From Pseudomonadota bacterium (GTDB taxonomy: Bacteria; Pseudomonadota; Gammaproteobacteria; Xanthomonadales; Xanthomonadaceae): 20,270 nucleotides of DNA. The stretch spans positions 1 through 20,270 of the forward strand of contig JANXZP010000014.1 of NCBI GenBank assembly GCA_025355485.1, written 5' to 3'. The position numbers and the translations under genes are program-made. Shown one piece after another: positions 1-6,486 of this stretch. The notes below the pieces were generated by a model. The model made no database searches. It was given only the letters and a program-made list of their open reading frames with translations, and had not been told where the DNA came from. How positions within the stretch are numbered: position 1 is the stretch's first letter; every line of letters starts with the position of its first letter.

Positions 1-158
1 AATCCGACCACCCGCGCATCGAAGCTGCGCTTGACGAGCATGGCGCGTTGTCGGTCACGTTGATGGATGCAGATGCGGCGACGCCGGACGAGCGCGCGAT
101 CCTCGATGGCCTGGAGCCGATCGCCCTCAATACACCGCATCGTGATCGCCGACGTTGA
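1..158 (+). pseudogene. Truncated 5' fragment of prmA (diverged duplicate)
   Basis: Bases 1-106 align without gaps to 811-916 inside the intact prmA downstream, with 93 of 106 identical by hand count. The reading frame is kept and corresponds to about PrmA residues 12-47. Ten of the 13 differences are synonymous, and the other three give only E-to-D and L-to-H. Clear homology stops at 106; the frame then runs on through unrelated sequence to a TGA at 156-158. The start codon lies to the left of the window. It is therefore a broken gene copy cut off where the toxin-antitoxin module begins. The mostly synonymous divergence suggests both copies evolved for a time under selection as working alleles, rather than one being a recent tandem duplicate. 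Confidence 0.85.
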
Positions 159-402
159 TCGGCACGATCTGCCGCTCGCGGATGATCAACTCCAGCGTGA
201 TGCGGTATGACAGGTTGATCGACACCGAGTGCAACCCTTCGAGCTTGCCGGACAGGGCGTGCAGCCGCAGCGACGGATGATGCGGATTGGCCTGCAACAG
301 CAACAGGGTCTTGCGATAGGTCTCGCGAAGTTGCGGGTGGCGCTTGAGGAAGCGCGCGGCGCGCCGGTTGTACTGGTCGGTGAAGACCAGTGCGTACGTC
401 AT
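127..402 (-). CDS. RelE/ParE-superfamily type II toxin (probable mRNA interferase)
   Basis: This 91-residue protein has the size and ending of the RelE/StbE-YafQ-like branch of the RelE/ParE toxins. These act in the cytoplasm, usually as ribosome-dependent mRNA endonucleases, and are neutralised by the partner antitoxin. Visible features are a basic helical N-terminal half (NRRAARFLKRHP, residues 12-23), the core strand SINLSYRITLEL (61-72), and the C-terminal block INVGDHDAVY (82-91), whose H87 and Y91 sit where catalytic residues lie in this family. The start at 402 is chosen because its ATG overlaps the antitoxin stop in an ATGA arrangement, typical of translational coupling. A longer upstream frame would run through the antitoxin gene. 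Family membership is secure; the exact target (mRNA or gyrase) is inferred. Confidence 0.88.
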   Translation of the reverse strand: MTYALVFTDQYNRRAARFLKRHPQLRETYRKTLLLLQANPHHPSLRLHALSGKLEGLHSVSINLSYRITLELIIRERQIVPINVGDHDAVY

Positions 403-656
403 TTCAGCTTCGCCAGGCGCTTCATGTGCGCATCCACCGATTCCTTCACGTAGCGGCCCGCAGCGAGATCGGCGTGGCTTTCGGCCAGCGCGGCGGTCAG
501 TTCGCATTCGCGCAGGTAGCGGTAATGGGCGATGTCCATCACCACGAAGCGATCCTTGCCGCGCACCGACACCATCGCTTCGGGCGCGTCGGACAATGCC
601 TCCGCTATCGCCGAGACGCCCTGGGTCTTCAAGTTGTTGGCGCTGATAGAGCTCAT
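399..656 (-). CDS. Phd/YefM-family type II antitoxin
   Basis: This 85-residue protein precedes the toxin gene and overlaps it by four bases. It has the Phd/YefM layout. The N-terminal DNA-binding half contains the family-typical run MVSVRGKDRFVVMDIAHYRYLRE (residues 28-50), where a strand pair leads into a helix. The charged, helical C-terminal part (51-85, ending KRLAKLK) would wrap the toxin. By family precedent it represses its own operon and, with the toxin, binds paired GTAC-core sites upstream; two such cores lie 20-35 bp before the start. The ATG at 656 has a GGGA-type ribosome site about 5 bases upstream. A longer in-frame extension to 821 would run into the prmA 5' end on the opposite strand and is not credible. 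Confidence 0.88.
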   Translation of the reverse strand: MSSISANNLKTQGVSAIAEALSDAPEAMVSVRGKDRFVVMDIAHYRYLRECELTAALAESHADLAAGRYVKESVDAHMKRLAKLK

Positions 657-673
657 GCGGTTTCCCGATTCTT

Positions 674-691
674 GCGTACTGCAAAGCGTAC
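674..691 (-). promoter_or_regulatory. Putative antitoxin operator: two GTAC-core repeats
   Basis: The hexamer GCGTAC occurs at 674-679 and again at 686-691, just upstream of the antitoxin start. The palindromic GTAC cores are 12 bp apart centre to centre. YefM-type antitoxins are known to bind paired TGTACA-like sites at about this spacing, so these repeats are a reasonable operator for autorepression. No convincing -35/-10 pair could be fixed around them. Confidence 0.4.
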
Positions 692-776
692 CATGAATCG
701 TGCTGTTCGTCGCGCGATTAGGGCCCCGCGCGATGCGCGCGAATGGCATGATGGAAGCCCTCAATCGATTCCTCCA

Positions 777-1706
777 ATGCCCTTCCTCGAACTCACCCTC
801 CACTGCACCCAGTCCGACCACCCGCGCATCGAAGCCGCGCTCGAAGAACTCGGCGCGCTGTCGGTCACGCTGATGGACGCCGATGCGGCGACGCCCGACG
901 AACGCGCGATCCTCGAACCGGGCGTCGGCGCGATGCCGTTATGGGCGGCGCTGACGCTGACCGCGCTGTTCGATGCGGACGCGAGCCGCGACGCGCTGCT
1001 GCACGCTCTTGAGGCGCTCGCGCCGGAGGCCGATTTCGCCACGGCGACATTCTGCGAAGTGGCCGATCAGGACTGGGTGCGCGCGTGGATGGACGACTAT
1101 CCGCCGCTGCGCTTCGGCGCGTCGTTGTGGATCGTTCCATGGAATGCCGACACGCCGGCTGAAGCGTTGGCGCTTGGCGCGGATGCCATCGAACGTCCGG
1201 CAACCATCGTGCGCCTCGATCCCGGCCTCGCATTCGGCTCGGGCACGCACGCGACCACGGCGCTGTGCCTGGAATGGCTGGAGTCGCTGGACCTTCACGG
1301 CAAATCGGTGCTCGACGTCGGCTGCGGCTCAGGCATCCTTGCGATCGCAGCGCTTAAACTCGGCGCCGCGCGCGCAGTTGGCATCGACAACGATCCGCAG
1401 GCGCTGATCGCGAGCCACGACAATGCCGAACGCAACGAAGTCGTCGAGCGCCTGGATGTGTTCATGCCCGACGCGGCACCGGACGCGCAGTACGACATCG
1501 TCGTCGCCAACATCCTCGCGTCCGCGCTGGACGCATTGGCCGACAGCATCGCCGCGCGCGTGAAACCCGGCGGTCTGCTCGCACTGTCGGGCATCCTCGA
1601 TGGCCAGCAGGACGAACTGCTCGCGCGCTACGCGCACGGGTTCGACGACTTGCGCGTGACCCAGCGCGAAGACTGGCTGCGCATCGACGGCGTGCGTCGC
1701 GCTTGA
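777..1706 (+). CDS. prmA: Ribosomal protein L11 methyltransferase PrmA
   Basis: PrmA is a cytoplasmic SAM-dependent enzyme that trimethylates several amino groups of ribosomal protein L11. The 309-residue length is normal. An N-terminal substrate-recognition domain (MPFLELTL at the start; residues 1 to about 100) is followed by a linker and a Rossmann methyltransferase domain. The latter shows FGSGTHATT (153-161), the SAM-binding VLDVGCGSG (178-186), GIDNDPQA, and the catalytic-loop ANIL (244-247). The ATG at 777 matches the usual PrmA N-terminus although no strong ribosome site precedes it. A truncated copy of its own 5' part lies at 1-106, beyond the toxin-antitoxin pair. Whatever promoter or upstream operon originally drove the gene is therefore now separated from it by about 650 bp of oppositely transcribed DNA. 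Confidence 0.95.
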   Translation: MPFLELTLHCTQSDHPRIEAALEELGALSVTLMDADAATPDERAILEPGVGAMPLWAALTLTALFDADASRDALLHALEALAPEADFATATFCEVADQDWVRAWMDDYPPLRFGASLWIVPWNADTPAEALALGADAIERPATIVRLDPGLAFGSGTHATTALCLEWLESLDLHGKSVLDVGCGSGILAIAALKLGAARAVGIDNDPQALIASHDNAERNEVVERLDVFMPDAAPDAQYDIVVANILASALDALADSIAARVKPGGLLALSGILDGQQDELLARYAHGFDDLRVTQREDWLRIDGVRRA

Positions 1707-1746
1707 GCCTTTCCGATTGAACGCGCGGCTCACGTAAACTGCGCGC

Positions 1747-2478
1747 ATGCAAACCCGCTGCCCGCAATGCCTCGCCGTGCACCCGCTCGAAGCCGACCGC
1801 GCCGAGGGCGAGGACGGCAGCTTCCATTGTCCCGAGTGCAGCGCGAACTTCGATGCCCACGCGCATCTGACCGACGCCGAACCTGATATCGACGCTGCCG
1901 CGACCGTGGCCGACGAACCACCCGAGGACCAGGGCGAACTGTTCGGCCCGCGCCCGCGCCCACCGCAGCCGGCGGCGCCAAGTTTCGTGCACAGACGCAT
2001 CCGCATCCCGCGTCCGCCGCAATGGCGTTGGTGGCTGGCCAGTCTTGCGTTGCTGATCCTGCTGCTCGCGATCCGTCCGATCGCCGACCGTGATCGCCTG
2101 GCGCGCGATCCGGATTGGCGTCCGAGCTTGCAGCGCATCTGCGGCACGCTCGGCTGCACGCTGCGGCCGTGGCACGAGCTGTCCGCGTTCGAGGTTACCG
2201 CGCGCGACGTGCGTCCGCATCCGTCGGCGAAAGGCGCGCTGCTGATCACCGTCACATTCCGCAACAACGCCGCATTCGCGCAGGCGTGGCCGTTGCTGGA
2301 GCTGACCATGTCCGATCTCAACGGCCGCGACATCGGCATGCGCCGCTTCCGCCCGCAGGAATATCTCGGCAGCGCAACGAAAGCAACGCTGATCGCGCCC
2401 GGCCAGTCGGCGAATGCAACGCTGGAAGTGGTCGACCCTGGCCGCGACGCGGTTGCTTTTGCGTTCGAGTTCCGCTGA
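1747..2478 (+). CDS. Zinc-ribbon, membrane-anchored DUF3426 protein
   Basis: This is a 243-residue protein of unknown function. The N-terminus is a short MJ0042-type zinc ribbon with C5xxC8 and C28xxC31. It is followed by an acidic then proline/arginine-rich linker (about 40-93), one transmembrane segment (about 95-109, flanked by tryptophans and arginine) and a DUF3426 domain (about 111-243) expected outside the cytoplasmic membrane. The domain is recognisable from its CGTLGC pair, the LLITVTFRNNA strand and the PL LELTMSDLNGR segment. The gene lies 40 bp after prmA on the same strand and upstream of fis, an order I recognise from xanthomonads. The zinc ribbon would face the cytoplasm and the C-terminal domain the periplasm, but no role is established. 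No frameshift or anomaly was seen. Confidence 0.85.
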   Translation: MQTRCPQCLAVHPLEADRAEGEDGSFHCPECSANFDAHAHLTDAEPDIDAAATVADEPPEDQGELFGPRPRPPQPAAPSFVHRRIRIPRPPQWRWWLASLALLILLLAIRPIADRDRLARDPDWRPSLQRICGTLGCTLRPWHELSAFEVTARDVRPHPSAKGALLITVTFRNNAAFAQAWPLLELTMSDLNGRDIGMRRFRPQEYLGSATKATLIAPGQSANATLEVVDPGRDAVAFAFEFR

Positions 2479-2512
2479 ACGCTGCATCGCGCGATGCGTG
2501 ACGCGTGGCACG

Positions 2513-2552
2513 AAAAAATGCTTGCGTGTGTCGAGGGAAACAGGAGTAAACT
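2513..2552 (+). promoter_or_regulatory. Possible fis promoter with A-tract and GC-rich discriminator
   Basis: In the 209-bp gap before fis there is a run of six A's (2513-2518). It is followed by TTGCGT (2522-2527) and, 19 bp on, TAAACT (2547-2552), then a C-rich stretch. This resembles a sigma-70 promoter with an upstream A-tract and a GC-rich start region, as expected for growth-rate-controlled genes. The spacer is longer than the optimum, so this is tentative. Confidence 0.3.
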
Positions 2553-2687
2553 TCGCTCCCCCGTCGAATACGATCTTGTCGCGAACAACACCAAGAATTG
2601 CGACGACGGAATCGGCATGGAAGCCACTTCGATAAACCACAAGATTCGTTCCAGCGAACCTCGCTCGATCCCGGAGTGCTGTCCCAG

Positions 2688-2969
2688 GTGAACGCCGTCC
2701 AAGCACTGCGCGAGAACGGCTCGGCCGCCTCCGTCTCGGCCCAGCCGTCACTGCGCGAATGCGTCTCGCGCGTCGTGCGGCGCTACCTGCGCGATCTGGG
2801 CGATCATCCGGCCGAGGATCTGCACGCGCTGGTACTGCATGAAGTCGAAGCGCCGCTGTTCGCCGAAGTGCTGCGCCATTGCGACGGCAACCAGAGTCGC
2901 GCCGCGGCCGCGCTGGGCATCAACCGCAGCACGCTGCGCAAGAAACTCAAGCAATACGGCTTGTCATGA
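2688..2969 (+). CDS. fis: DNA-binding protein Fis
   Basis: Fis is a homodimeric nucleoid protein that bends DNA and controls rRNA, tRNA and recombination. The C-terminal helix-turn-helix (about residues 68-91, GNQSRAAAALGINRSTLRKKLKQYGL) is almost the family consensus. The preceding helices (VVRRYLRDL, LHALVLHEVEAPLFAEVLRHC) form the dimer core. With the GTG at 2688 the protein is 93 residues, close to the usual 90-100. The GTG at 2676 is in frame and would add four residues; a TTG at 2598 is also in frame but less likely. A GGAG at 2673-2676 suits the 2688 start. The gene is followed by a strong hairpin, so it probably ends its own transcript. The N-terminal 20 residues are poorly conserved, so the start is the uncertain part. 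Confidence 0.88.
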   Translation: MNAVQALRENGSAASVSAQPSLRECVSRVVRRYLRDLGDHPAEDLHALVLHEVEAPLFAEVLRHCDGNQSRAAAALGINRSTLRKKLKQYGLS

Positions 2970-2976
2970 GCTGCTT

Positions 2977-3001
2977 GCGAACTGACTTGACGTCAGTTCG
3001 C
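2977..3001 (+). terminator. Perfect hairpin after fis, likely transcript end
   Basis: A perfect 10-bp inverted repeat (GCGAACTGAC / GTCAGTTCGC) with a 5-base loop begins 7 bases after the fis stop. No T-run follows, so it is not a classic intrinsic terminator. It could instead protect the mRNA 3' end or be a protein-binding palindrome. The position after fis and before the purH promoter favours an end-of-transcript role. Confidence 0.5.
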
Positions 3002-3062
3002 GCTCACGACAAGGCCGGAGGCAGGAGCCGAAGGCGGGGTTGATTGGCGAAGTAGGATGCTG

Positions 3063-3108
3063 AGCCTAGCAACGACCCGTCGTGCGAAGCGCGACGGAGA
3101 AGCCTAGC
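3063..3108 (+). repeat. Hairpin flanked by AGCCTAGC direct repeats, upstream of purH
   Basis: AGCCTAGC occurs at 3063-3070 and 3101-3108. Between them lies a 9-bp stem (3077-3085 with 3089-3097, one G-T pair) closed by a GAA triloop. The block ends 4 bp before the purH -10 box, so it covers the expected -35 region. It could be an operator or a dispersed intergenic repeat unit; the sequence alone does not decide. Confidence 0.45.
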
Positions 3109-3111
3109 CGC

Positions 3112-3117
3112 TATAAT
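3112..3117 (+). promoter_or_regulatory. purH -10 box (TATAAT)
   Basis: A perfect TATAAT sits 25 bp before the purH ATG, predicting a start of transcription near 3124 and a leader of roughly 20 bases. The sequence 17 bp upstream (GCGCGA) is a poor -35 element and lies inside a hairpin, which suggests that activation or repression acts there. Confidence 0.6.
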
Positions 3118-3142
3118 TCGCGCCTCGCTCCCGGGGTTGCCG

Positions 3143-4732
3143 ATGTCCGCTACCGATTCTTCCACGCCGCGCCAGCGCGTGCGCCGTGCGCTGCTTTCCG
3201 TTTCCGACAAGACCGGCGTGATCGATCTCGCGCGCGCGTTGATCGCCAATGGCGTTGAACTACTGTCCACCGGCGGCACCGCCAAGGCCCTACGCGACGC
3301 CAGCATCGCCGTGCGTGATGTCAGCGATGTCACCGGCTTTCCGGAAATCATGGACGGCCGCGTCAAGACCCTGCACCCGGCCATCCACGGCGGCCTGCTC
3401 GGCCGCGACGGCACCGACGACGCGGTGATGGCGCAGCACGGCATCGCGCCGATCGATCTGCTGGTGGTCAACCTGTATCCGTTCGAGGCGACCGTCGCCA
3501 AATCCGATTGCACGTATGAGGATGCGGTCGAGAACATCGACATCGGCGGTCCGGCGATGCTGCGCGCGGCGGCGAAGAACCATGCGCGCGTCGCGGTGGT
3601 GGTGGATCCGGCTGACTACGGATCGCTGCTCGAAACGATCGCGCAAGGCGGCACCGATGCGGCGCAACGCCGTGTGTTCGCCGCGAAGGCCTACGCGCAC
3701 ACCGCGCATTACGACGGCCGCATCGCGCAGTGGCTCTCGCCGCGGGCGAACGATCCTGAGCAGCCGGAATCCTGGCCGAAGACAATGCACCTGTCGCTGA
3801 ATCTGGCCTCGGCGCTGCGTTACGGTGAAAACCCGCACCAGCGCGGCGCGCTGTATGTGGGAAAGGACGCACCGAAGACCGGCATCGTCGCGACCGCGCG
3901 CTTCCTGCAAGGCAAGGAGCTCAGCTACAACAACCTCGCCGACGCCGACGCCGCGCTCGAATGCGTCAAGGCCTTCGACGCGCCGGCCTGCGTGATCGTC
4001 AAGCATGCGAATCCGTGCGGCGTCGCGGTCGCAGCGACCATCGGCGAGGCCTACGACCGCGCGTTCGCGACCGATCCGACTTCGGCCTTCGGCGGCATCA
4101 TCGCGTTCAACTGCGCGCTCGACGCGAAGACCGCGAAAGAGATCGTCAAGCGCCAGTTCGTCGAAGTCGTAATAGCTCCTCAAGTAGATGCCGATGCGCT
4201 TGCGGCATTCGCGAAGAAGCCAAACGTGCGCGTCCTGGCCTGCGGCGCGCTCGCATCGCGCGAAGACGGCCAGGATTTCAAGCGCATCGCCGGTGGCCTG
4301 CTTGTGCAGGACGCGGACAGCGACTCGCTGACCGCGAGCGACCTGAAGATCGTCAGCAAGCGCGCGCCGAGCGATGCAGAACTTTCCGACCTGTTGTTCG
4401 CCTGGAAAGTCGCGATGCACGTGAAGTCGAACGCGATCGTCTACGCGAAAGACCTGCGCACGATCGGCATCGGCGCCGGCCAGATGAGCCGCGTCGTCAG
4501 CGCCAAGATTGCCGCGCTCAAGGCCGAGGAAGCCGGATTGACGGTTCCGGGCTCGGTGCTGGCAAGCGACGCGTTCTTCCCGTTCCGTGACGGCCTCGAC
4601 GCCGCCGGCACGGCCGGCGTCCGCGCCGTGATCCAGCCTGGCGGTTCGATGCGCGACGCCGAAGTGATCTCCGCAGCCGACGAACACGACATCGCGATGG
4701 TATTCACCGCGCGGCGGCATTTCAGGCATTGA
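3143..4732 (+). CDS. purH: Bifunctional AICAR formyltransferase / IMP cyclohydrolase
   Basis: PurH carries out the last two steps of IMP synthesis: formylation of AICAR with 10-formyl-tetrahydrofolate, then ring closure. The 529 residues match the family. The N-terminal cyclohydrolase domain (about 12-210, MGS-like) shows ALLSVSDKTG, LLSTGGTAK, VTGFPEIMDGRVKTLHP (K75 in KTLHP) and NLYPFE. The transformylase domain contains YGENPHQ (227-233), the catalytic KHANPCG (K287, H288), DPTSAFGG and, near the C-terminus, FFPFRDGLD and IQPGGSMRD. The ATG at 3143 follows a short leader; a TTG two codons upstream is the only nearby alternative. The stop lies 4 bases before purD, so the two genes form an operon. 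Confidence 0.97.
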   Translation: MSATDSSTPRQRVRRALLSVSDKTGVIDLARALIANGVELLSTGGTAKALRDASIAVRDVSDVTGFPEIMDGRVKTLHPAIHGGLLGRDGTDDAVMAQHGIAPIDLLVVNLYPFEATVAKSDCTYEDAVENIDIGGPAMLRAAAKNHARVAVVVDPADYGSLLETIAQGGTDAAQRRVFAAKAYAHTAHYDGRIAQWLSPRANDPEQPESWPKTMHLSLNLASALRYGENPHQRGALYVGKDAPKTGIVATARFLQGKELSYNNLADADAALECVKAFDAPACVIVKHANPCGVAVAATIGEAYDRAFATDPTSAFGGIIAFNCALDAKTAKEIVKRQFVEVVIAPQVDADALAAFAKKPNVRVLACGALASREDGQDFKRIAGGLLVQDADSDSLTASDLKIVSKRAPSDAELSDLLFAWKVAMHVKSNAIVYAKDLRTIGIGAGQMSRVVSAKIAALKAEEAGLTVPGSVLASDAFFPFRDGLDAAGTAGVRAVIQPGGSMRDAEVISAADEHDIAMVFTARRHFRH

Positions 4733-4736
4733 TCGA

Positions 4737-6032
4737 ATGAAAATCCTCGTCATCGGTTCCGGCGGTCGCGAGCACGCGCTCGCGTGGAAGCTCGCGCAAT
4801 CCCCGCGCATCAGTGAAGTGCTGGTCGCGCCGGGCAATGCCGGTACCGCGAAAGAAGCGAAATGCCGCAATGTGGCGGTGCCGGCGACTGACCTTGACGC
4901 GCTACTCAACCTTGCCGAAACGGAGGGCGTCGCGCTGACCGTGGTCGGTCCCGAAGGCCCATTGGTAGCAGGTATCGTCGATCGCTTCCGCGCTGCGGGA
5001 CAGCGCATCTTCGGGCCGACCGCCGCCGCCGCGCAGCTCGAGGGCAGCAAGGCGTTCGCAAAGGATTTCCTCGCACGCCATGGCATTCCGACCGCGCATT
5101 ACGCGGTGCATACCGAACTCGATGCGGCGCTTGCGTATCTGCAAGAGGTCGGCGCGCCGATCGTGGTGAAGGCCGATGGGCTCGCCGCTGGCAAGGGCGT
5201 GATCGTCGCAATGACGCTTGCAGAAGCCGAAGCCGCGGTGCGCGACATGCTCGCCGGCAATGCGTTCGGCGCGGCCGGATCGCGCGTGGTAATCGAGGAA
5301 TTCCTCGACGGCGAAGAGGCGAGCTTTATTTCGATGGTCGATGGCGTCACCGCATTGCCGATGGCGACCTCGCAGGACCACAAGCGCGTGTTTGATGGCG
5401 ACACCGGCCCGAATACCGGCGGCATGGGCGCGTATTCGCCGGCGCCCGTGGTCACGCCCGAGGTACATGCGCGGGTTATGCGCGAGATCGTCGAGCCGAC
5501 CGTGCGCGGGATGATCGCCGATGGCATGCCATTCACGGGATTCCTCTACACCGGATTGATGATCGACACCTTCGGCGCGCCGAAGGTGATCGAATTCAAT
5601 GTGCGCTTCGGCGATCCGGAAACCCAGCCGGTGATGCTGCGTCTGCAAAGCGATTTGCTTGATCTGGTCGAGGCTGCTATCGACTTGCGCTTGCACGATG
5701 TCCAAGCCCAGTGGGATCCGCGTCCGTCGCTCGGCGTGGTGATGGCAGCCGCGAACTATCCGGACACGCCGAGGACCGGCGATGTCATCCATGGACTCGA
5801 CGCTGCCTCACCAGCAGACTCAAAGGTCTTCCAAGCTGGAACGAAGCTCGACGCGAACGGCGATGTCGTCACCGCAGGCGGCCGCGTGCTGTGCATGTGC
5901 GCGCTCGGCGACAGCGTGGCCGATGCGCAGCGCTCCGCCTACGATGCAGTCGCGAAAATCGCCTGGGATGGCGAGTTTCACCGCACCGATATCGGCTGGC
6001 GCGCGATCGAACGCGAACGCGACGCGGGTTAG
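4737..6032 (+). CDS. purD: Phosphoribosylamine-glycine ligase (GAR synthetase)
   Basis: PurD joins glycine to phosphoribosylamine using ATP, the second step of purine synthesis. The 431 residues are of normal length. The N-terminal domain starts with the signature MKILVIGSGGREHALAWKL and has VVGPEGPLVAGI. The ATP-grasp part shows KADGLAAGKGV (K145 onward), VIEEFLDGEEASF, DHKRVFDGDTGPNTGGMGAYSPAP and EFNVRFGDPETQ (286-297, including the metal-binding E and N). The C-terminal domain (LGVVMAAANYP onward) completes the fold. It starts 4 bases after the purH stop without a clear ribosome site of its own, so translation is probably coupled to purH. Its TAG stop interlocks with the TAA stop of the convergent small gene on the other strand. 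Confidence 0.97.
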   Translation: MKILVIGSGGREHALAWKLAQSPRISEVLVAPGNAGTAKEAKCRNVAVPATDLDALLNLAETEGVALTVVGPEGPLVAGIVDRFRAAGQRIFGPTAAAAQLEGSKAFAKDFLARHGIPTAHYAVHTELDAALAYLQEVGAPIVVKADGLAAGKGVIVAMTLAEAEAAVRDMLAGNAFGAAGSRVVIEEFLDGEEASFISMVDGVTALPMATSQDHKRVFDGDTGPNTGGMGAYSPAPVVTPEVHARVMREIVEPTVRGMIADGMPFTGFLYTGLMIDTFGAPKVIEFNVRFGDPETQPVMLRLQSDLLDLVEAAIDLRLHDVQAQWDPRPSLGVVMAAANYPDTPRTGDVIHGLDAASPADSKVFQAGTKLDANGDVVTAGGRVLCMCALGDSVADAQRSAYDAVAKIAWDGEFHRTDIGWRAIERERDAG

Positions 6033-6304
6033 GCCGCCGCGCTCTCTTCCGGCGGCGGCTGCAGCTTCACGGCCAACGTTTCCAGCTCGCCGATTTCCGC
6101 TTCCAGTGCCTCGTGCAATTCGGCATGGCGCGTCATCAGATTCTCTATGGCGTCGGCCCTCTTCAGCGACTTCAATTCGCCGTCGAACAACAGCCATTGC
6201 GCCGTGAGCTGTTCCACATAAGTCTTCGAGTAATGCCGCATTTCCTTGAGCTGTGCCAGTACAGCGTGGACATGCTCCAGCGGCGTCCTGTTATCTGCGG
6301 ACAT
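6029..6304 (-). CDS. Small helical protein of unknown function
   Basis: This encodes a 91-residue protein that I do not recognise. It is acidic overall and predicted almost entirely helical. A first helix spans about 8-30 (LEHVHAVLAQLKEMRHYSKTYVEQ) and a second, heptad-like stretch 45-82 (rich in E, L and A), ending in a short PPPEESAAA tail. There is no signal peptide, membrane segment or cysteine. The ATG at 6304 is preceded by a near-perfect ribosome site (AAGGAGG, 6 bases upstream), far stronger than at its neighbours, which argues for a real, well-translated gene; in-frame extension upstream is therefore rejected. It converges on purD and overlaps its stop by three bases. A coiled-coil adaptor or regulator is conceivable but is not shown by anything specific. 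Confidence 0.75.
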   Translation of the reverse strand: MSADNRTPLEHVHAVLAQLKEMRHYSKTYVEQLTAQWLLFDGELKSLKRADAIENLMTRHAELHEALEAEIGELETLAVKLQPPPEESAAA

Positions 6305-6486
6305 GGCGACCTCCTTTTCGCAAGAGTGCGTGTCGAAGGGTAGCCGACCGAAGCTGGCTCGCAGCCGAACGGGACGCCAACCGCCTTGCCAGTTGGGGAA
6401 CGGCGCGCTGGAACAGGTGTGCCATGAATCGCGCAACGCGCTAGGCGGGCCTTTGCTAGGCTTCCACCAACGCGTAGGGGACCCGC

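Noticed and set aside
99..1605. ATCCTCGATGGCC is shared by the end of the truncated prmA copy (99-111) and the 3' part of prmA (1593-1605), as if the remnant were an internal deletion.
   Set aside because: The sequence after 111 does not follow prmA 3' sequence, and 8 of the 13 bases are already explained by the 5' alignment.
3003..3142. A purine riboswitch before purH.
   Set aside because: The hairpin lies upstream of the predicted transcript start and no purine aptamer core is recognisable.
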